A stretch of 64,000 nucleotides of DNA from an uncultured Vibrio sp. Its GTDB lineage: Bacteria > Pseudomonadota > Gammaproteobacteria > Enterobacterales > Vibrionaceae. The position numbers and the translations under genes are program-made. Positions 1 to 9,130 of this stretch are shown here, in pieces (the stretch's first letter is position 1; each line of letters opens with the position of its first letter). The notes beneath the pieces are model-generated. The model ran no database searches. It was not told the origin of the DNA and worked only from the letters and a program-made list of their open reading frames with translations. Where the stretch lies: assembly GCF_963675395.1 (NCBI RefSeq), contig NZ_OY776222.1:1302001-1366000 (forward strand), written 5' to 3'.

Positions 1-842
1 TTTAATGCCAACAAGCCACACCAGATAGCCGTAAAACCACCAAAGATACTTAACGTGTAAAACCAAACGTCGCTGTGTGAGTAAACCGGAGACAATCTTG
101 CGAGAAGATACACGCCCGCTTTTACCATGGTGGCGGAGTGTAGATAAGCGCTCACCGGCGTAGGTGCCGCCATAGCATTGGGCAACCAGAAGTGAAATGG
201 AAACTGTGCTGATTTGGTGAACACACCAAAGAAGATCAATATGAGCGAAGGCATAAACCATTTATGCGAGGCAATTTGCGTCGATTGTTGGACAATAACA
301 TTCAGCTCATAACTTCCAGCAATTTGTCCCAACAAAATCAAACCCGCTAATAGAGACAACCCTCCTGCCCCGGTAACCAAAAGCGACTGCAACGCCTTTT
401 CACGTGAATTCTCTTTTTCGTGATTAAAACCAATCAGCAAATAGGAGGTGATGGTAGTCAGCTCCCAAAAAACAAACAGCAGCAGAACATTGTCGCTCGT
501 GACAATGCCTAACATAGCGAGCATGAACAACGTCAGGTATACATGGAAGGAAAAACGCGCCGCATGGCCACGTAAATAGGCAAGCGAATAGAATTGTATT
601 AGAGCACCGATACCGCAAATCAAACACACAAATAGGAATGACAAACCATCGAGACGAAAACTTAAATTGACATCTAGGCCCGGAACCCAGCTCCCGCTCC
701 AACTTACACCTTCAGGGCGATACCAACTCACAACGAAGAACAAGATGATGATCGGCATCAACGGAAAGAGCATCAAAAGCGGAGTGCACTTTTTTGAGTT
801 TTGAGTCTGACTTCTACCGTTAACGTTGCTCACTGTCGCCAT
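1..842 (-). CDS. mrpA: Mrp-type Na+/H+ antiporter subunit A (partial)
   Basis: This is the N-terminal part of a large hydrophobic protein running off the left window edge. It starts at ATG 842 and the first 280 codons are visible. Translation gives successive membrane helices and the conserved RLDGLSFLF, FWELTTITSYLLIG and KSAQFPFHFWLP signatures of the MrpA/NuoL proton-pumping family. MrpA homologues are the ion-translocating core of multisubunit monovalent cation/proton antiporters in the inner membrane and export Na+ for pH and salt homeostasis. The other mrp genes would lie beyond the left edge. A short hydrophilic N-terminus precedes the first helix, so an in-frame ATG about 23 codons in is an alternative start. 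A NuoL-like or hydrogenase subunit is possible, but the absence of complex I neighbours and the N-terminal motif favour Mrp. Confidence 0.8.
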   Translation of the reverse strand, partial: MATVSNVNGRSQTQNSKKCTPLLMLFPLMPIIILFFVVSWYRPEGVSWSGSWVPGLDVNLSFRLDGLSFLFVCLICGIGALIQFYSLAYLRGHAARFSFHVYLTLFMLAMLGIVTSDNVLLLFVFWELTTITSYLLIGFNHEKENSREKALQSLLVTGAGGLSLLAGLILLGQIAGSYELNVIVQQSTQIASHKWFMPSLILIFFGVFTKSAQFPFHFWLPNAMAAPTPVSAYLHSATMVKAGVYLLARLSPVYSHSDVWFYTLSIFGGFTAIWCGLLAL

Positions 843-1057
843 CCATACTTTCAATGTGTTCAACACAATCAAGTTGCTTGAATACTCACGACATAAAAGC
901 GTTCTCGACCTCTAAAAAGCCAACCGTTTGAGGATAGAATGCAGTCCGAGCAATACAGGTGAACGGACTATATGGTACTAAGCGATGAACAAAATTTATG
1001 AGCATCAAGCTACACCTGTCTACTTCAAAAGTAGACTTAGATTGCTATTAATTCGAA

Positions 1058-1249
1058 CTACTTAGTATCGGGGACAACGTAACTACGCATGTCGCTGAAT
1101 GTATTAGTATGATTTGGCGTAGCGGTATAGTCGTCCTGCACTATATTAAGCGGATCATAGCAACAATCCCCAATATCATTTCTCGGACATACAAGAACGT
1201 GCGCACGTTCAACCATTTCAGTACGGCAAATGGGACAAAAAGCTTTCAT
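1058..1249 (-). CDS. Small zinc-ribbon-like protein
   Basis: A 63-residue protein beginning MKAFCPICRTEM. An excellent Shine-Dalgarno (AGGAGG) lies just upstream of ATG 1249, so the longer version starting at 1288 is rejected. It has one CPIC pair followed by a VCP and then a CC pair, a Cys arrangement typical of small zinc-ribbon proteins. The rest is polar and without further domain. It sits 83 bases downstream of, and on the same strand as, the universal stress protein gene, so co-transcription is plausible. No specific function can be assigned from sequence. Confidence 0.7.
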   Translation of the reverse strand: MKAFCPICRTEMVERAHVLVCPRNDIGDCCYDPLNIVQDDYTATPNHTNTFSDMRSYVVPDTK

Positions 1250-1332
1250 ATCATCCTCCTTTAAGCGCTTAAAGCTTCGTGGTAACAACGTAGACGTTAG
1301 TGATTCTCCTTGACGTTATAATGAATATTGAG

Positions 1333-2268
1333 TTACGAGATCGGCGAAACAAACCCCTCGGGCTTCATTGCGACTAACGAGCAACTAATGGATTGCAGGA
1401 TATTTTCTGCGGTATTACCAATAACAAATCCAGAGATGCCGGTTCTGGCGAGCGTCCCCATGACAAGTACATCAACTTCGAGTTCATCAACACTATCAGG
1501 AATCTGGTCATCAGGTTTGCCGTGAAGAAGGTGGATCACCATTTCACCGGAAATACCAGACTCCTCGATCAGGCTTTGCAACGCTTGCTCATGTTTCTCT
1601 TTGGCGTGAGAAACTTCATCAGCAAGTTGGGCTTCATCAACTTGGAACCAAGCATTATCAACTAAATAGTTTTCCAAGTAGTATTCCCAGCAAGAAATAA
1701 TATGCAGACGACTATCACACGTGTCAGCGATTGAACGCGAGAGTTCTAATAACCGTATCGACATAGCGTGTTGCTCGTCACTCGTCCTCATAGGATCAAT
1801 CGCTACCGCTATGCGGCGTTTGTTCCTCGGCTTGTTGATTGGTCGGTGTAACCAAACCGCACACGGACATTTTCGCAGCAGCGTCATATCGAGTGCTTTA
1901 AAACCTTCGGCGCCTTCATCAATAGGCTCGGCTTCTTTGATGACCAAATCGTTTTTGTGAGTTATTGCTTCCTTAATAATACAAACAGCTGGTTGCACAC
2001 TGCTTTTCACCGAAAGAGGAAACGGTACTTGCTCTTTAGAGACGTCATATTCAACACGCAAAGCTTCGACACGCTCAAGCAGAGAATCATGTAAAGACTT
2101 CTCATACCCTTGTTGATATTGAACCAAATGGCTAGGAAAATCTGGACAAGCAATAAGGCCAGACACTCGAACGTGATCATAAGCAGCAATTCTAATCGCT
2201 TGCCCCAACGCGTCACTATGCCCAGGAAGACCTTGAGTCGCAAAAAGTATGTTCTCAAACCGTTTCAT
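1333..2268 (-). CDS. Tandem universal stress protein (UspE-like)
   Basis: A 311-residue cytoplasmic protein with two Usp domains in tandem, the UspE arrangement. The second domain keeps the nucleotide-binding signature GTLARTGISGFVIGNTAE near the C-terminus (G-2x-G-9x-G-N/S), while the first (about residues 1-145) lacks it. The start at ATG 2268 is chosen because AAGGGGG lies at proper spacing; an in-frame GTG six bases upstream overlaps that Shine-Dalgarno. Usp proteins support survival under starvation and oxidative or respiratory stress, usually by ATP-dependent signalling. It is transcribed divergently from rnb and may be followed by the small zinc-ribbon gene. Confidence 0.85.
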   Translation of the reverse strand: MKRFENILFATQGLPGHSDALGQAIRIAAYDHVRVSGLIACPDFPSHLVQYQQGYEKSLHDSLLERVEALRVEYDVSKEQVPFPLSVKSSVQPAVCIIKEAITHKNDLVIKEAEPIDEGAEGFKALDMTLLRKCPCAVWLHRPINKPRNKRRIAVAIDPMRTSDEQHAMSIRLLELSRSIADTCDSRLHIISCWEYYLENYLVDNAWFQVDEAQLADEVSHAKEKHEQALQSLIEESGISGEMVIHLLHGKPDDQIPDSVDELEVDVLVMGTLARTGISGFVIGNTAENILQSISCSLVAMKPEGFVSPIS

Positions 2269-2622
2269 ATGCACCCCCTTCGTTGATTAAATCTTAGCCG
2301 CTAAAAGGGACTTTTCTAGTCATCGATTGTAACGACGAGTGAATATAAATACTCGTTACATCGTTGAGCCTAGTACAGGCTTGTTTTTCATGCGTTACGA
2401 TTTTTAGATGAAAGAGCATATCGTGAGGTCACTTTACAATGACCACAATGATCACTATACAATCATTCCTATGCCAAGTAACATGTGTTGCAGTAACTCT
2501 TTCGATGAATTTGTCGCTACTAGCGAACGCTTTTTTACGTTCACTCTCATTGTAGGGAAAATTTAGGAAAAGTGTCGGTAAATGCAATAAATTTATTAAA
2601 AACAATCAGATAGAAAATCAAG
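2269..2622. other. Divergent intergenic region usp/rnb
   Basis: A 354-base A+T-rich region between two divergent genes, expected to hold both promoters. No RNA gene, repeat or convincing operator was recognised. The rnb start has only a weak Shine-Dalgarno. Confidence 0.4.
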
Positions 2623-4626
2623 ATGTTTCAAGATAACCCGCTATTAGCCCAACTTAAGCAACAAATGCAAGAAAACCTTCCTAAAAAAGAAGGTTCAATC
2701 AAAGCAACAGATAAAGGCTTTGGTTTCCTTGAGGTGGACAGCAAAACCAGTTTCTTCATTCCACCAGCCTACATGAAAAAGTGCATTCACGGCGACAAAG
2801 TGGTCGCTATTATTCGCACTGAGAATGAACGTGAAGTTGCAGAACCACAAGAGCTGCTAGAACAGTCACTTACGCGCTTTATTGGCCGTGTAAAAATGTT
2901 CAAAGGTAAGCTGAATGTTGTCCCTGACCACCCTCAACTGAAAAAGCTGTCGCTGAAAGCAAAACTGAAGAAAGGCCTAAAGCCAGATAACTTCAATGAA
3001 GGTGATTGGGTTGTCGCTCACCTTATTCGTCACCCTCTGAAAGGGGACAATACTTTCTTTGTAGAAATCTCTGAGAAAATCACAGATGCTGACGATAAGA
3101 TCGCACCATGGTGGGTCACGTTGGCACAAAACGATCTTCCAAACTCTGAACCTGCTGGTATTGAGAACTGGGAATTAAAAGACGACGCCGACTTAGAACG
3201 CATCGATTTAACGCACGTACCATTCGTAACTATTGATGGTGAATCCACCAAAGATATGGACGATGCGCTACACGCAAAAAAAACAGAATCTGGTGATTTT
3301 GAACTGACCATCGCGATTGCCGATCCTACCGCTTACATTACGCCAGAAGATGAAATGGACAAAGTCGCTCGTGAGCGTGGCTACACCATCTACTTGCCTG
3401 GCCGTAATATCCCAATGCTACCTCGCGATCTTGCGGACGACCTATGTTCTCTGATTGAAGGTGAAACTCGCCCTGCCCTATGCTGTACCGTAACCGTAAG
3501 CAAAGAGGGTATCGTTGGTGAAGACATCAACTTCTTTGCAGCGAACATTAAATCTCACGCTCGTCTCGCGTATGACCACGTATCTGACTGGCTGGAAAAC
3601 GGCAGCTCAGATAAATGGCAACCATCAGAAGATATCGCAACTATCGTACGAGATCTTTACGAATTTTCTCTTGCTCGTGCCAACTGGCGTGAAAAGAATG
3701 CTGTGGTATTCCCAGATCGTCCGGATTACCGTTTCGAACTGAGCGAAGACAACGACGTTATCGCCATTCATGCAGATAAGCGTCGTAGCTCAAACCGCCT
3801 TGTAGAAGAGTCGATGATCACAGCAAATATCTGTGCTGGCCGTACTCTGCGCGAGAAGTTTGAAACGGGTGTGTTTAATACTCACTTAGGCCTGAAAGCA
3901 GAAAAGATAGAAGAAGTCGTTCAGCTAGTTGATCCTGAAGGCACTCATGGCTTCACCGCCGATTCAATAGCGACCCTAGAAGGCTTTGCCGCATTGCGTC
4001 GTTGGTTGTCCACTCAGGAAACCTCTTACTTAGATAACCGCATTCGTAAGTTCCAAGCATACAGTGAAGTCGGTAATCAGCCACTACCTCACTATGCAAT
4101 GGGCTTAGATATTTACGCGACCTGGACATCACCAATTCGTAAATACGGCGATATGATCAACCACCGTATGTTAAAAGCCGTTATTCTGGACAAAGAGCCA
4201 GTTCAAAAGCCGGATGATCAAGTGGGTGAAGAACTGGCATTACACCGTAAGCACCACAAAATTGCGGAACGTAATGTGTCTGACTGGCTATACGCTCGTA
4301 CTCTCGCTGAGGAGCCAAGCAAACAAACTCGCTACACAGGTGAGATTTTCGATATCAATCGTGCTGGTGCACGTGTTCGCCTGATTGAAAACGGCGCAGC
4401 GGCCTTTATTCCAGGCTCACTGATTGTTGATAATAAACAACGCATTGAGTGTAATGGCGACCACGGCACTATCTCTATCGATAAAGAAATCGTATATAAA
4501 CTGGGGGATACGTTGGAAGTCGTCTTAGCGGATGTAAATCAAGAAAACCGTAGTTTAGTTGCTAAACCAACCCAGGTATTTGCTGAACCGCCAAAAGCAC
4601 AAACAGAGCAGACGGTCAGTGAATAA
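2623..4626 (+). CDS. rnb: Exoribonuclease II
   Basis: A 667-residue RNase II, close to the 644 residues of the E. coli enzyme. It degrades single-stranded RNA processively 3' to 5' in the cytoplasm. Order of domains: two N-terminal cold-shock/OB folds (about 20-160), the RNB catalytic domain (about 190-530) and a C-terminal S1 domain (about 565-640). The catalytic acidic cluster is visible as [10 protein letters not shown] (about residues 205-214), matching the Asp cluster of E. coli RNase II, and the RNB signature around [18 protein letters not shown] is intact. The ATG at 2623 matches the family N-terminus ([11 protein letters not shown]). It is followed by a strong hairpin terminator and appears monocistronic. 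Confidence 0.96.
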   Translation: MFQDNPLLAQLKQQMQENLPKKEGSIKATDKGFGFLEVDSKTSFFIPPAYMKKCIHGDKVVAIIRTENEREVAEPQELLEQSLTRFIGRVKMFKGKLNVVPDHPQLKKLSLKAKLKKGLKPDNFNEGDWVVAHLIRHPLKGDNTFFVEISEKITDADDKIAPWWVTLAQNDLPNSEPAGIENWELKDDADLERIDLTHVPFVTIDGESTKDMDDALHAKKTESGDFELTIAIADPTAYITPEDEMDKVARERGYTIYLPGRNIPMLPRDLADDLCSLIEGETRPALCCTVTVSKEGIVGEDINFFAANIKSHARLAYDHVSDWLENGSSDKWQPSEDIATIVRDLYEFSLARANWREKNAVVFPDRPDYRFELSEDNDVIAIHADKRRSSNRLVEESMITANICAGRTLREKFETGVFNTHLGLKAEKIEEVVQLVDPEGTHGFTADSIATLEGFAALRRWLSTQETSYLDNRIRKFQAYSEVGNQPLPHYAMGLDIYATWTSPIRKYGDMINHRMLKAVILDKEPVQKPDDQVGEELALHRKHHKIAERNVSDWLYARTLAEEPSKQTRYTGEIFDINRAGARVRLIENGAAAFIPGSLIVDNKQRIECNGDHGTISIDKEIVYKLGDTLEVVLADVNQENRSLVAKPTQVFAEPPKAQTEQTVSE

Positions 4627-4643
4627 AGCTGAATAAAAACGAT

Positions 4644-4668
4644 AAGGCGCTCTCAAAGCGCCTTTTTA
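4644..4668 (+). terminator. Rho-independent terminator of rnb
   Basis: Perfect 8-bp stem AAGGCGCT/AGCGCCTT with a 5-base loop and following T-run, 18 bases after the rnb stop. Confidence 0.9.
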
Positions 4669-4696
4669 TTGTTCAACTTAAAATGATTATAAAGCC

Positions 4697-5050
4697 TCAC
4701 TCCCAGAAGCACGCTAAAGGGTCGCTTTCTAGCTCACCCAATAATATCTCAAGGGACTGGCTGTATGGCAGAGTTTCGTATGGCACCCAATTCAAATCAC
4801 CGGTTCGAAAACTCGGCACATAAAAACGCCAAAGTTGCGTTTTTTCATCAAACAAAATCTTCGCCACTGGAGATGTATACTCGCTATGCTGGGAATCGAG
4901 CAAGAAATGTGCACGATGAAGCTCAACGCCATTTTCTACAGGCTCATACAAGCACTTGCCCTGCTCTACGGGTAAATTCGCGTTGCGAGCAGAACAGAGT
5001 GAATGAACTAACTTGTATAAACGGCTAGTTGCCATTTGAGACACTGACAT
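4697..5050 (-). CDS. DUF3024 family protein
   Basis: A 117-residue cytoplasmic protein of unknown function. The central segment AKILFDEKTQLWRFYVPSF followed by DLNWVPYETLPYSQSLEILL matches the pattern I know from DUF3024 proteins, which are common in Vibrio (a lysine/aromatic-rich strand followed by a conserved Trp..Tyr). AGGAG stands 7 bases before ATG 5050, supporting the start. It converges with rnb across the rnb terminator and diverges from the pstS-like gene. Nothing in the neighbourhood indicates a role. Confidence 0.7.
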   Translation of the reverse strand: MSVSQMATSRLYKLVHSLCSARNANLPVEQGKCLYEPVENGVELHRAHFLLDSQHSEYTSPVAKILFDEKTQLWRFYVPSFRTGDLNWVPYETLPYSQSLEILLGELESDPLACFWE

Positions 5051-5276
5051 GAAAGATCTCCTAATAGGTCGCTTATAGTATACACCCTACCACCTCTAAA
5101 AGCGGTACTCTTATCCCGTGTATTTCTTTACCTACGAGTGAGTCACATCTGATATTCCAATAAATATCGCTTATTTAAAACAAGGAATTTCCCTACCTCT
5201 GCGCTGGTCAATTCACAAAAGTGTAACCTCAGCGAAATATCATATGCGCTGCTTGATACCATTTTTGGAGTTTAAT

Positions 5277-6104
5277 ATGTTACGTTTTACTGTGGCGACT
5301 CTGCTAGCCATGGCCATCGCTCTTCCTTCCGCTATGGCGAAAGAGGTAAATATCTCTGGCTCAACCTCCGTTGCACGTGTTATGGACGTTCTTGCCGAGA
5401 AATATAATAAAATGCACCCAGACGATTATATTGCTGTTCAAGGCATTGGTTCGAGTGCCGGAATCACCATGGTGAACAAAGGTGTGGTTAAAATTGGGAT
5501 GAGCTCCCGATACCTGACAGAAAACGAAAAAGGCGAAGACCTCAACGTTATCCCTATCGCCTACGATGGTTTGGCTATCGTCGTCAACCGTGCAAACTCT
5601 GTAGATAACCTATCTCAGCAGCAGCTATTTGATATATACCAAGGTAAAGTTAAAAACTGGAAAGAAGTGGGGGGTGACGATCAACCAATCGCGGTTGTGA
5701 CACGTGAAGCCTCATCTGGATCTCGTTACAGTTTTGAAAGCCTATTGGGTCTAACCAAAATCGTGAACAACCGTTTAGTCTCTGATATCAGCCCTAACAA
5801 CCTGGTAGTAAATAGTAACAGTATGGTGAAAACGATCGTAAACCATAACACACGAGCTATTGGCTTTATCTCTGTGGGTTCAGTCGACCACTCAGTAAAA
5901 CCGATCCAGTTTGAGGGTATTGAACCTATCACTGAAAACATCGCCAACCACAAATATACGTTAGCGAGACCTTTCTTGATTCTATATAAAGTAGACGCAC
6001 TGGACAAAACAGGAAAAGACTTCGTGGCATTCTTGAAATCAGAAGAAGGCCAAAAAACCGTGGCGGAATATGGCTATACGCCAGTGAAAATATTTGATCA
6101 ATAA
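5277..6104 (+). CDS. pstS: Phosphate ABC transporter substrate-binding protein, PstS family
   Basis: A 275-residue periplasmic phosphate-binding-type protein. The N-terminus MLRFTVATLLAMAIALPSAMA is a Sec signal with a likely AMA/K cleavage. SGSTSVARVMD and REASSGSRYSFE correspond to the two phosphate-contacting loops of the PstS-like (PBP_like_2) family. ATG 5277 is chosen because TGGAG precedes it and the signal peptide begins there; an upstream in-frame ATG at 5244 lacks these. At 275 residues it is shorter than E. coli PstS (346) and fits the short Vibrio PstS class. No pstCAB genes or convincing Pho box are adjacent, so the cognate permease lies elsewhere or the protein is a stand-alone sensor/scavenger. 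A bidirectional terminator follows. Confidence 0.85.
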   Translation: MLRFTVATLLAMAIALPSAMAKEVNISGSTSVARVMDVLAEKYNKMHPDDYIAVQGIGSSAGITMVNKGVVKIGMSSRYLTENEKGEDLNVIPIAYDGLAIVVNRANSVDNLSQQQLFDIYQGKVKNWKEVGGDDQPIAVVTREASSGSRYSFESLLGLTKIVNNRLVSDISPNNLVVNSNSMVKTIVNHNTRAIGFISVGSVDHSVKPIQFEGIEPITENIANHKYTLARPFLILYKVDALDKTGKDFVAFLKSEEGQKTVAEYGYTPVKIFDQ

Positions 6105-6109
6105 AAAGA

Positions 6110-6139
6110 AAAAGAGAGCATATCGATGCTCTCTTTTTT
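6110..6139. terminator. Bidirectional terminator pstS/maoC
   Basis: 8-bp perfect stem GAGAGCAT/ATGCTCTC with ATCG loop, T-run to the right and A-run to the left, between two convergent genes. Confidence 0.9.
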
Positions 6140-6154
6140 CATTCATTCCGTCGT

Positions 6155-6835
6155 TTAGAAATGGAGTTGAATAACAGAGACGACAACCGCTCCTGGACGT
6201 CGAACACCTTCAATTTCCACTTTAATTTCACGCTCAATCTCAAGACCTTTCTTAATTGGCGTTACCTTAGTTAGCGTGCTCACTGCACGAACATTATTAC
6301 CAGCTTTTACTGGGTATGGGAAACGAACTTGATTAAGCCCTAAGTTTACAACGAGCTTCGCTGTCGGGAACAGAGGCTTGTCAGGATCAACCGAGTCTGT
6401 CAGCTTTGGCAACAACGCTAAGGTTAAAAAACCATGAGCAATCGTCGTCTTAAACGGTGACTCTGCAGATGCACGCTCAGGATCAGTATGAATCCATTGC
6501 ATATCTTCAGTTACCGCACCAAACTGATTAATGCGGTCTTGAGATACATGTACCCACTCACCCACGTGAATAACTTCACCAATTTTATCCCCAAGCTCTT
6601 GATATAACTTTTGAGCTTCCGGAGCCATGACGATTGGAGTCGGCTGTGGTGCAACTTCTTCATTAATCGCCGGTTGATGGTGATCGCCTATTTTAGAGAA
6701 CAGGAAACTGTGCTGAGCTCTATCTAAAAAGTCACTCCAATAGTCGCGTAGCGTTGGAGACATCCAATTCATAAACTCGGATTGATGTGCAGATATCGCA
6801 TCAACTTTGTCTTTAAATAGATTTGTGACCTTCAT
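6155..6835 (-). CDS. MaoC family acyl dehydratase/hydratase
   Basis: A 226-residue protein with a C-terminal MaoC hot-dog domain (about 90-225). The motif FGAVTEDMQWIHTDPERA followed by IAHGFLTLALLP carries the Asp and His typical of R-specific enoyl-CoA hydratases. The N-terminal roughly 85 residues are helical and resemble the phasin-like or linker extension of Vibrio MaoC proteins. ATG 6835, with AAGGG upstream, is preferred over the ATG at 6859. The likely reaction is hydration of trans-2-enoyl-CoA, linking beta-oxidation with (R)-3-hydroxyacyl-CoA pools. It stands alone and converges with pstS. Confidence 0.8.
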   Translation of the reverse strand: MKVTNLFKDKVDAISAHQSEFMNWMSPTLRDYWSDFLDRAQHSFLFSKIGDHHQPAINEEVAPQPTPIVMAPEAQKLYQELGDKIGEVIHVGEWVHVSQDRINQFGAVTEDMQWIHTDPERASAESPFKTTIAHGFLTLALLPKLTDSVDPDKPLFPTAKLVVNLGLNQVRFPYPVKAGNNVRAVSTLTKVTPIKKGLEIEREIKVEIEGVRRPGAVVVSVIQLHF

Positions 6836-7160
6836 AAACACCCTTAGAAATTTAAGCACAACTGGCTATACCAGTTAATTTTGAATTAGTTCACAAACTG
6901 ATGCAAACACTTTCGGGCGAACACATGTATTCTCAAAGCAGATTATTTCTTTACTTTCATTAGGATAGCAATAAAACACCATTTTATTGAGTGGCCACAC
7001 GATAAAGTAAAAACTCTATAAAATGCCCTATTTCTATCGATATTTCATTATCGCTGCCTATCACAGCATAGACCTATGACTGCAAAACGACCAAACAGTT
7101 CTTTTCGTTCATTCAACGCTTTACAAGCTCCAACGCCCTCACTATCATACTCCCCGCAAC
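6836..7160. other. Intergenic region before tRNA-Ser
   Basis: About 325 A+T-rich bases containing the promoter side of the maoC-type gene and the tRNA promoter region. No further gene or repeat recognised. Confidence 0.35.
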
Positions 7161-7251
7161 GGAGAGATGGCTGAGTGGTTGAAAGCACCGGTCTTGAAAA
7201 CCGGCATACGTTAATAGCGTATCTAGGGTTCAAATCCCTATCTCTCCGCCA
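7161..7251 (+). tRNA. tRNA-Ser (anticodon UGA)
   Basis: 91 bases including an encoded CCA. The acceptor arms GGAGAGA/TCTCTCC pair perfectly. The anticodon stem CCGGT/ACCGG encloses CTTGAAA, giving anticodon TGA. The long variable arm (about 17-19 bases around TACG..CGTA) is the serine class II feature, and the T-loop reads GGGTTCAAATCCC. A terminator follows directly. The accessory region begins just downstream, and tRNA 3' ends are common integration sites, but I found no duplicated 3' end. Confidence 0.97.
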
Positions 7252-7263
7252 CATTTAAAGATT

Positions 7264-7290
7264 AAACCGCTGTTTTTACAGCGGTTTTTT
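7264..7290 (+). terminator. Terminator after tRNA-Ser
   Basis: AAACCGCTGT/ACAGCGGTTT stem followed by T-run. Confidence 0.9.
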
Positions 7291-8168
7291 CGTTTCAGAG
7301 CACCTAGGTTGGCTAAAGTGAGTCAATGCATCTATTCAAAAAGCGTTACTCTGTTTACTTTGTACCCCAAAAACCTTAGTCAAACTCGGCTATCCATTCG
7401 ATTTTAAGTTCAGCCTCAAGACCAAAAATAAAACCCATTGGCTACAAAACATAAAACTGAGCAACAGAATGTTTTTCTAAGATTAAGCTAATATTTACAT
7501 TGCGCTTAAAACTGGTGCTCTGCTCAGAGTTGCTCCAGATGTAACGACAAAGTAAATTAATAAGACTATACGTACTAGCTTTGTAAACGACCCAAAAGAG
7601 CAGTCCGTGCATGAGCAACTCTTGGTTGACGTAAAGCACTCGGTAACCAAATTAAGTAGTAAATAATCTCCGTATTAGTCCGAGGTGGTGGAATGAGCTT
7701 TAGCTCACTGCTAATCGAGCGTTGCCGGTAAACCTCAATAAACGTTCTCAGTATGACTAATGACATACGTGCCCATAAATTTTTTATACCCTCCCTAAAA
7801 TAGCATTGTTAGTTACTCGCAGACAATTTTGATTATTCTTATTGCAACAAAAATGACTACGCAAGAACGGAAAGCGAATCGCTATATGTCTGGTTAGGTA
7901 CTCGAAAGAACTTAGCAGCCGTAGGAAATGATAGGGCACCATTTGTCCAAGCGTCAGATGAGAAAATAATTATTTTAGTCCTGGTTGTTAGTACTTATCT
8001 TGGCACTGACGGATTTAAACAATTTTTCCATGCAAGACCAGTAGTTATTCAAAGTGAATGATGGAGCTTTTGCACCTTCTAAGGAAATAACCTTGTGCAT
8101 TAGCTACGCTATTCTAATGATTAAATTTTAAATACAAACGATCCGTGACGCGGAAGAAGGAATAGCTA
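7291..8168. other. Gene-poor stretch after tRNA-Ser
   Basis: 878 A+T-rich bases with no recognisable gene. The best minus-strand ORFs (7442-7639 and 7575-7766, about 63-65 codons, overlapping each other) have no detectable family, though one ends in a protein-like segment (LPSALRQPRVAHARTALLGR). They may be relics. No integrase, tRNA 3'-end duplication or IS ends were found. Confidence 0.4.
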
Positions 8169-8846
8169 ATGAACATTTTAATGGTAATAACTTCACACAA
8201 TGAACTAGGTAATACAGGCCATAAAACTGGATTTTGGTTAGAAGAATTTGCAGCACCCTACTACACCTTCAAAGACGCAGGGGCGCAACTGGTTTTGGCC
8301 TCACCACAAGGCGGGCTACCGCCTCTAGATCCCAAAAGTGAGTTGGAAGATTTCCAAACGGAGTTAACTCGTAGATTTAACCAAGATCTCACGGCACAAG
8401 AGGCATTGGCAAACACGGTGAAATTAGAGACTGTAAACGTAGAAGATTTTGATGCCGTGTTTTATCCGGGTGGTCACGGTCCATTGTGGGATTTAACGGA
8501 CTCAAAGGAATCCATAAAATTAATCGAGGCATTTTCTAGAGCAAACAAACCAATGGGATTTGTCTGCCACGCTCCTGCAGTACTTCGCCATGTAAAAGCT
8601 GCCAATGGTGAGGCATTCGTTAAAGGGCGTCATGTGACTGGGTTTACTAATGGTGAAGAAGCTGCTGTACAACTTACCGATGTCGTCCCTTTTCTGATTG
8701 AAGATGAGTTTATTCGCCTTGGAGCACACTATCAAAAAACACAAGATTGGATGCCATACGTGGTTGAAGATAACAAGCTTATCACTGGACAAAATCCTGC
8801 TAGCTCAGAACCTGTCGCTTTAGCTTTGCTTAAACAATTATCTTAA
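8169..8846 (+). CDS. DJ-1/PfpI family protein (Hsp31-like type 1 glutamine amidotransferase domain)
   Basis: A 225-residue cytoplasmic protein with a single DJ-1/PfpI alpha/beta fold. The nucleophile elbow is visible in GFVCHAPAVL (Cys at about residue 138), preceded by the glycine-rich DAVFYPGGHGPLWDL and followed by KGRHVTGFTNGEE, the pattern of the Hsp31/HchA-like class III glyoxalase or deglycase subgroup. Such proteins detoxify methylglyoxal or repair glycated molecules, though some act as chaperones. GAAGGAAT gives a good Shine-Dalgarno before ATG 8169. It lies alone at the edge of the accessory region. A weak hairpin without T-run (8869-8890) follows. The exact substrate is not inferable. 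Confidence 0.87.
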   Translation: MNILMVITSHNELGNTGHKTGFWLEEFAAPYYTFKDAGAQLVLASPQGGLPPLDPKSELEDFQTELTRRFNQDLTAQEALANTVKLETVNVEDFDAVFYPGGHGPLWDLTDSKESIKLIEAFSRANKPMGFVCHAPAVLRHVKAANGEAFVKGRHVTGFTNGEEAAVQLTDVVPFLIEDEFIRLGAHYQKTQDWMPYVVEDNKLITGQNPASSEPVALALLKQLS

Positions 8847-9060
8847 TTTAATAATATGCTCAAGTATTAGCCCTCATTCTATTGGGGGCTTACCGAAATG
8901 AATTTTCCAGAAATCATAGACACTTTTAGTCACTGCTAAGTTCGATACAACAAGATCGTAGCTTACCGAACTAGCATTATATCTCGAATGTTGTAGACCG
9001 TGACCGCTGAAACGAAGATGTCGGATAGGCGACACTTGTTACCAAGTGCCGCCCTCCTAA

Positions 9061-9094
9061 GAACCGTACGTGCAACTTTCACTGCATACGGCTC
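9061..9094 (-). ncRNA. Group II intron domain V (catalytic hairpin)
   Basis: 34-nt hairpin on the minus strand beginning GAGCCGTATGCA and ending GCACGTACGGTTC around a GAAA-type loop. The stem is nearly perfect and matches the bacterial domain V consensus, the catalytic core of the ribozyme. Confidence 0.93.
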
Positions 9095-9130
9095 AAGCCT
9101 CCGCTAAGGCGTATTACGTTACCCAGCAAC

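Noticed and set aside
1018..1036. Hairpin GTCTACTT/AAGTAGAC as terminator
   Set aside because: No T-run on either strand; kept only as a weak structure.
7161..8168. Genomic island attachment at tRNA-Ser
   Set aside because: No integrase gene and no copy of the tRNA 3' end found downstream.
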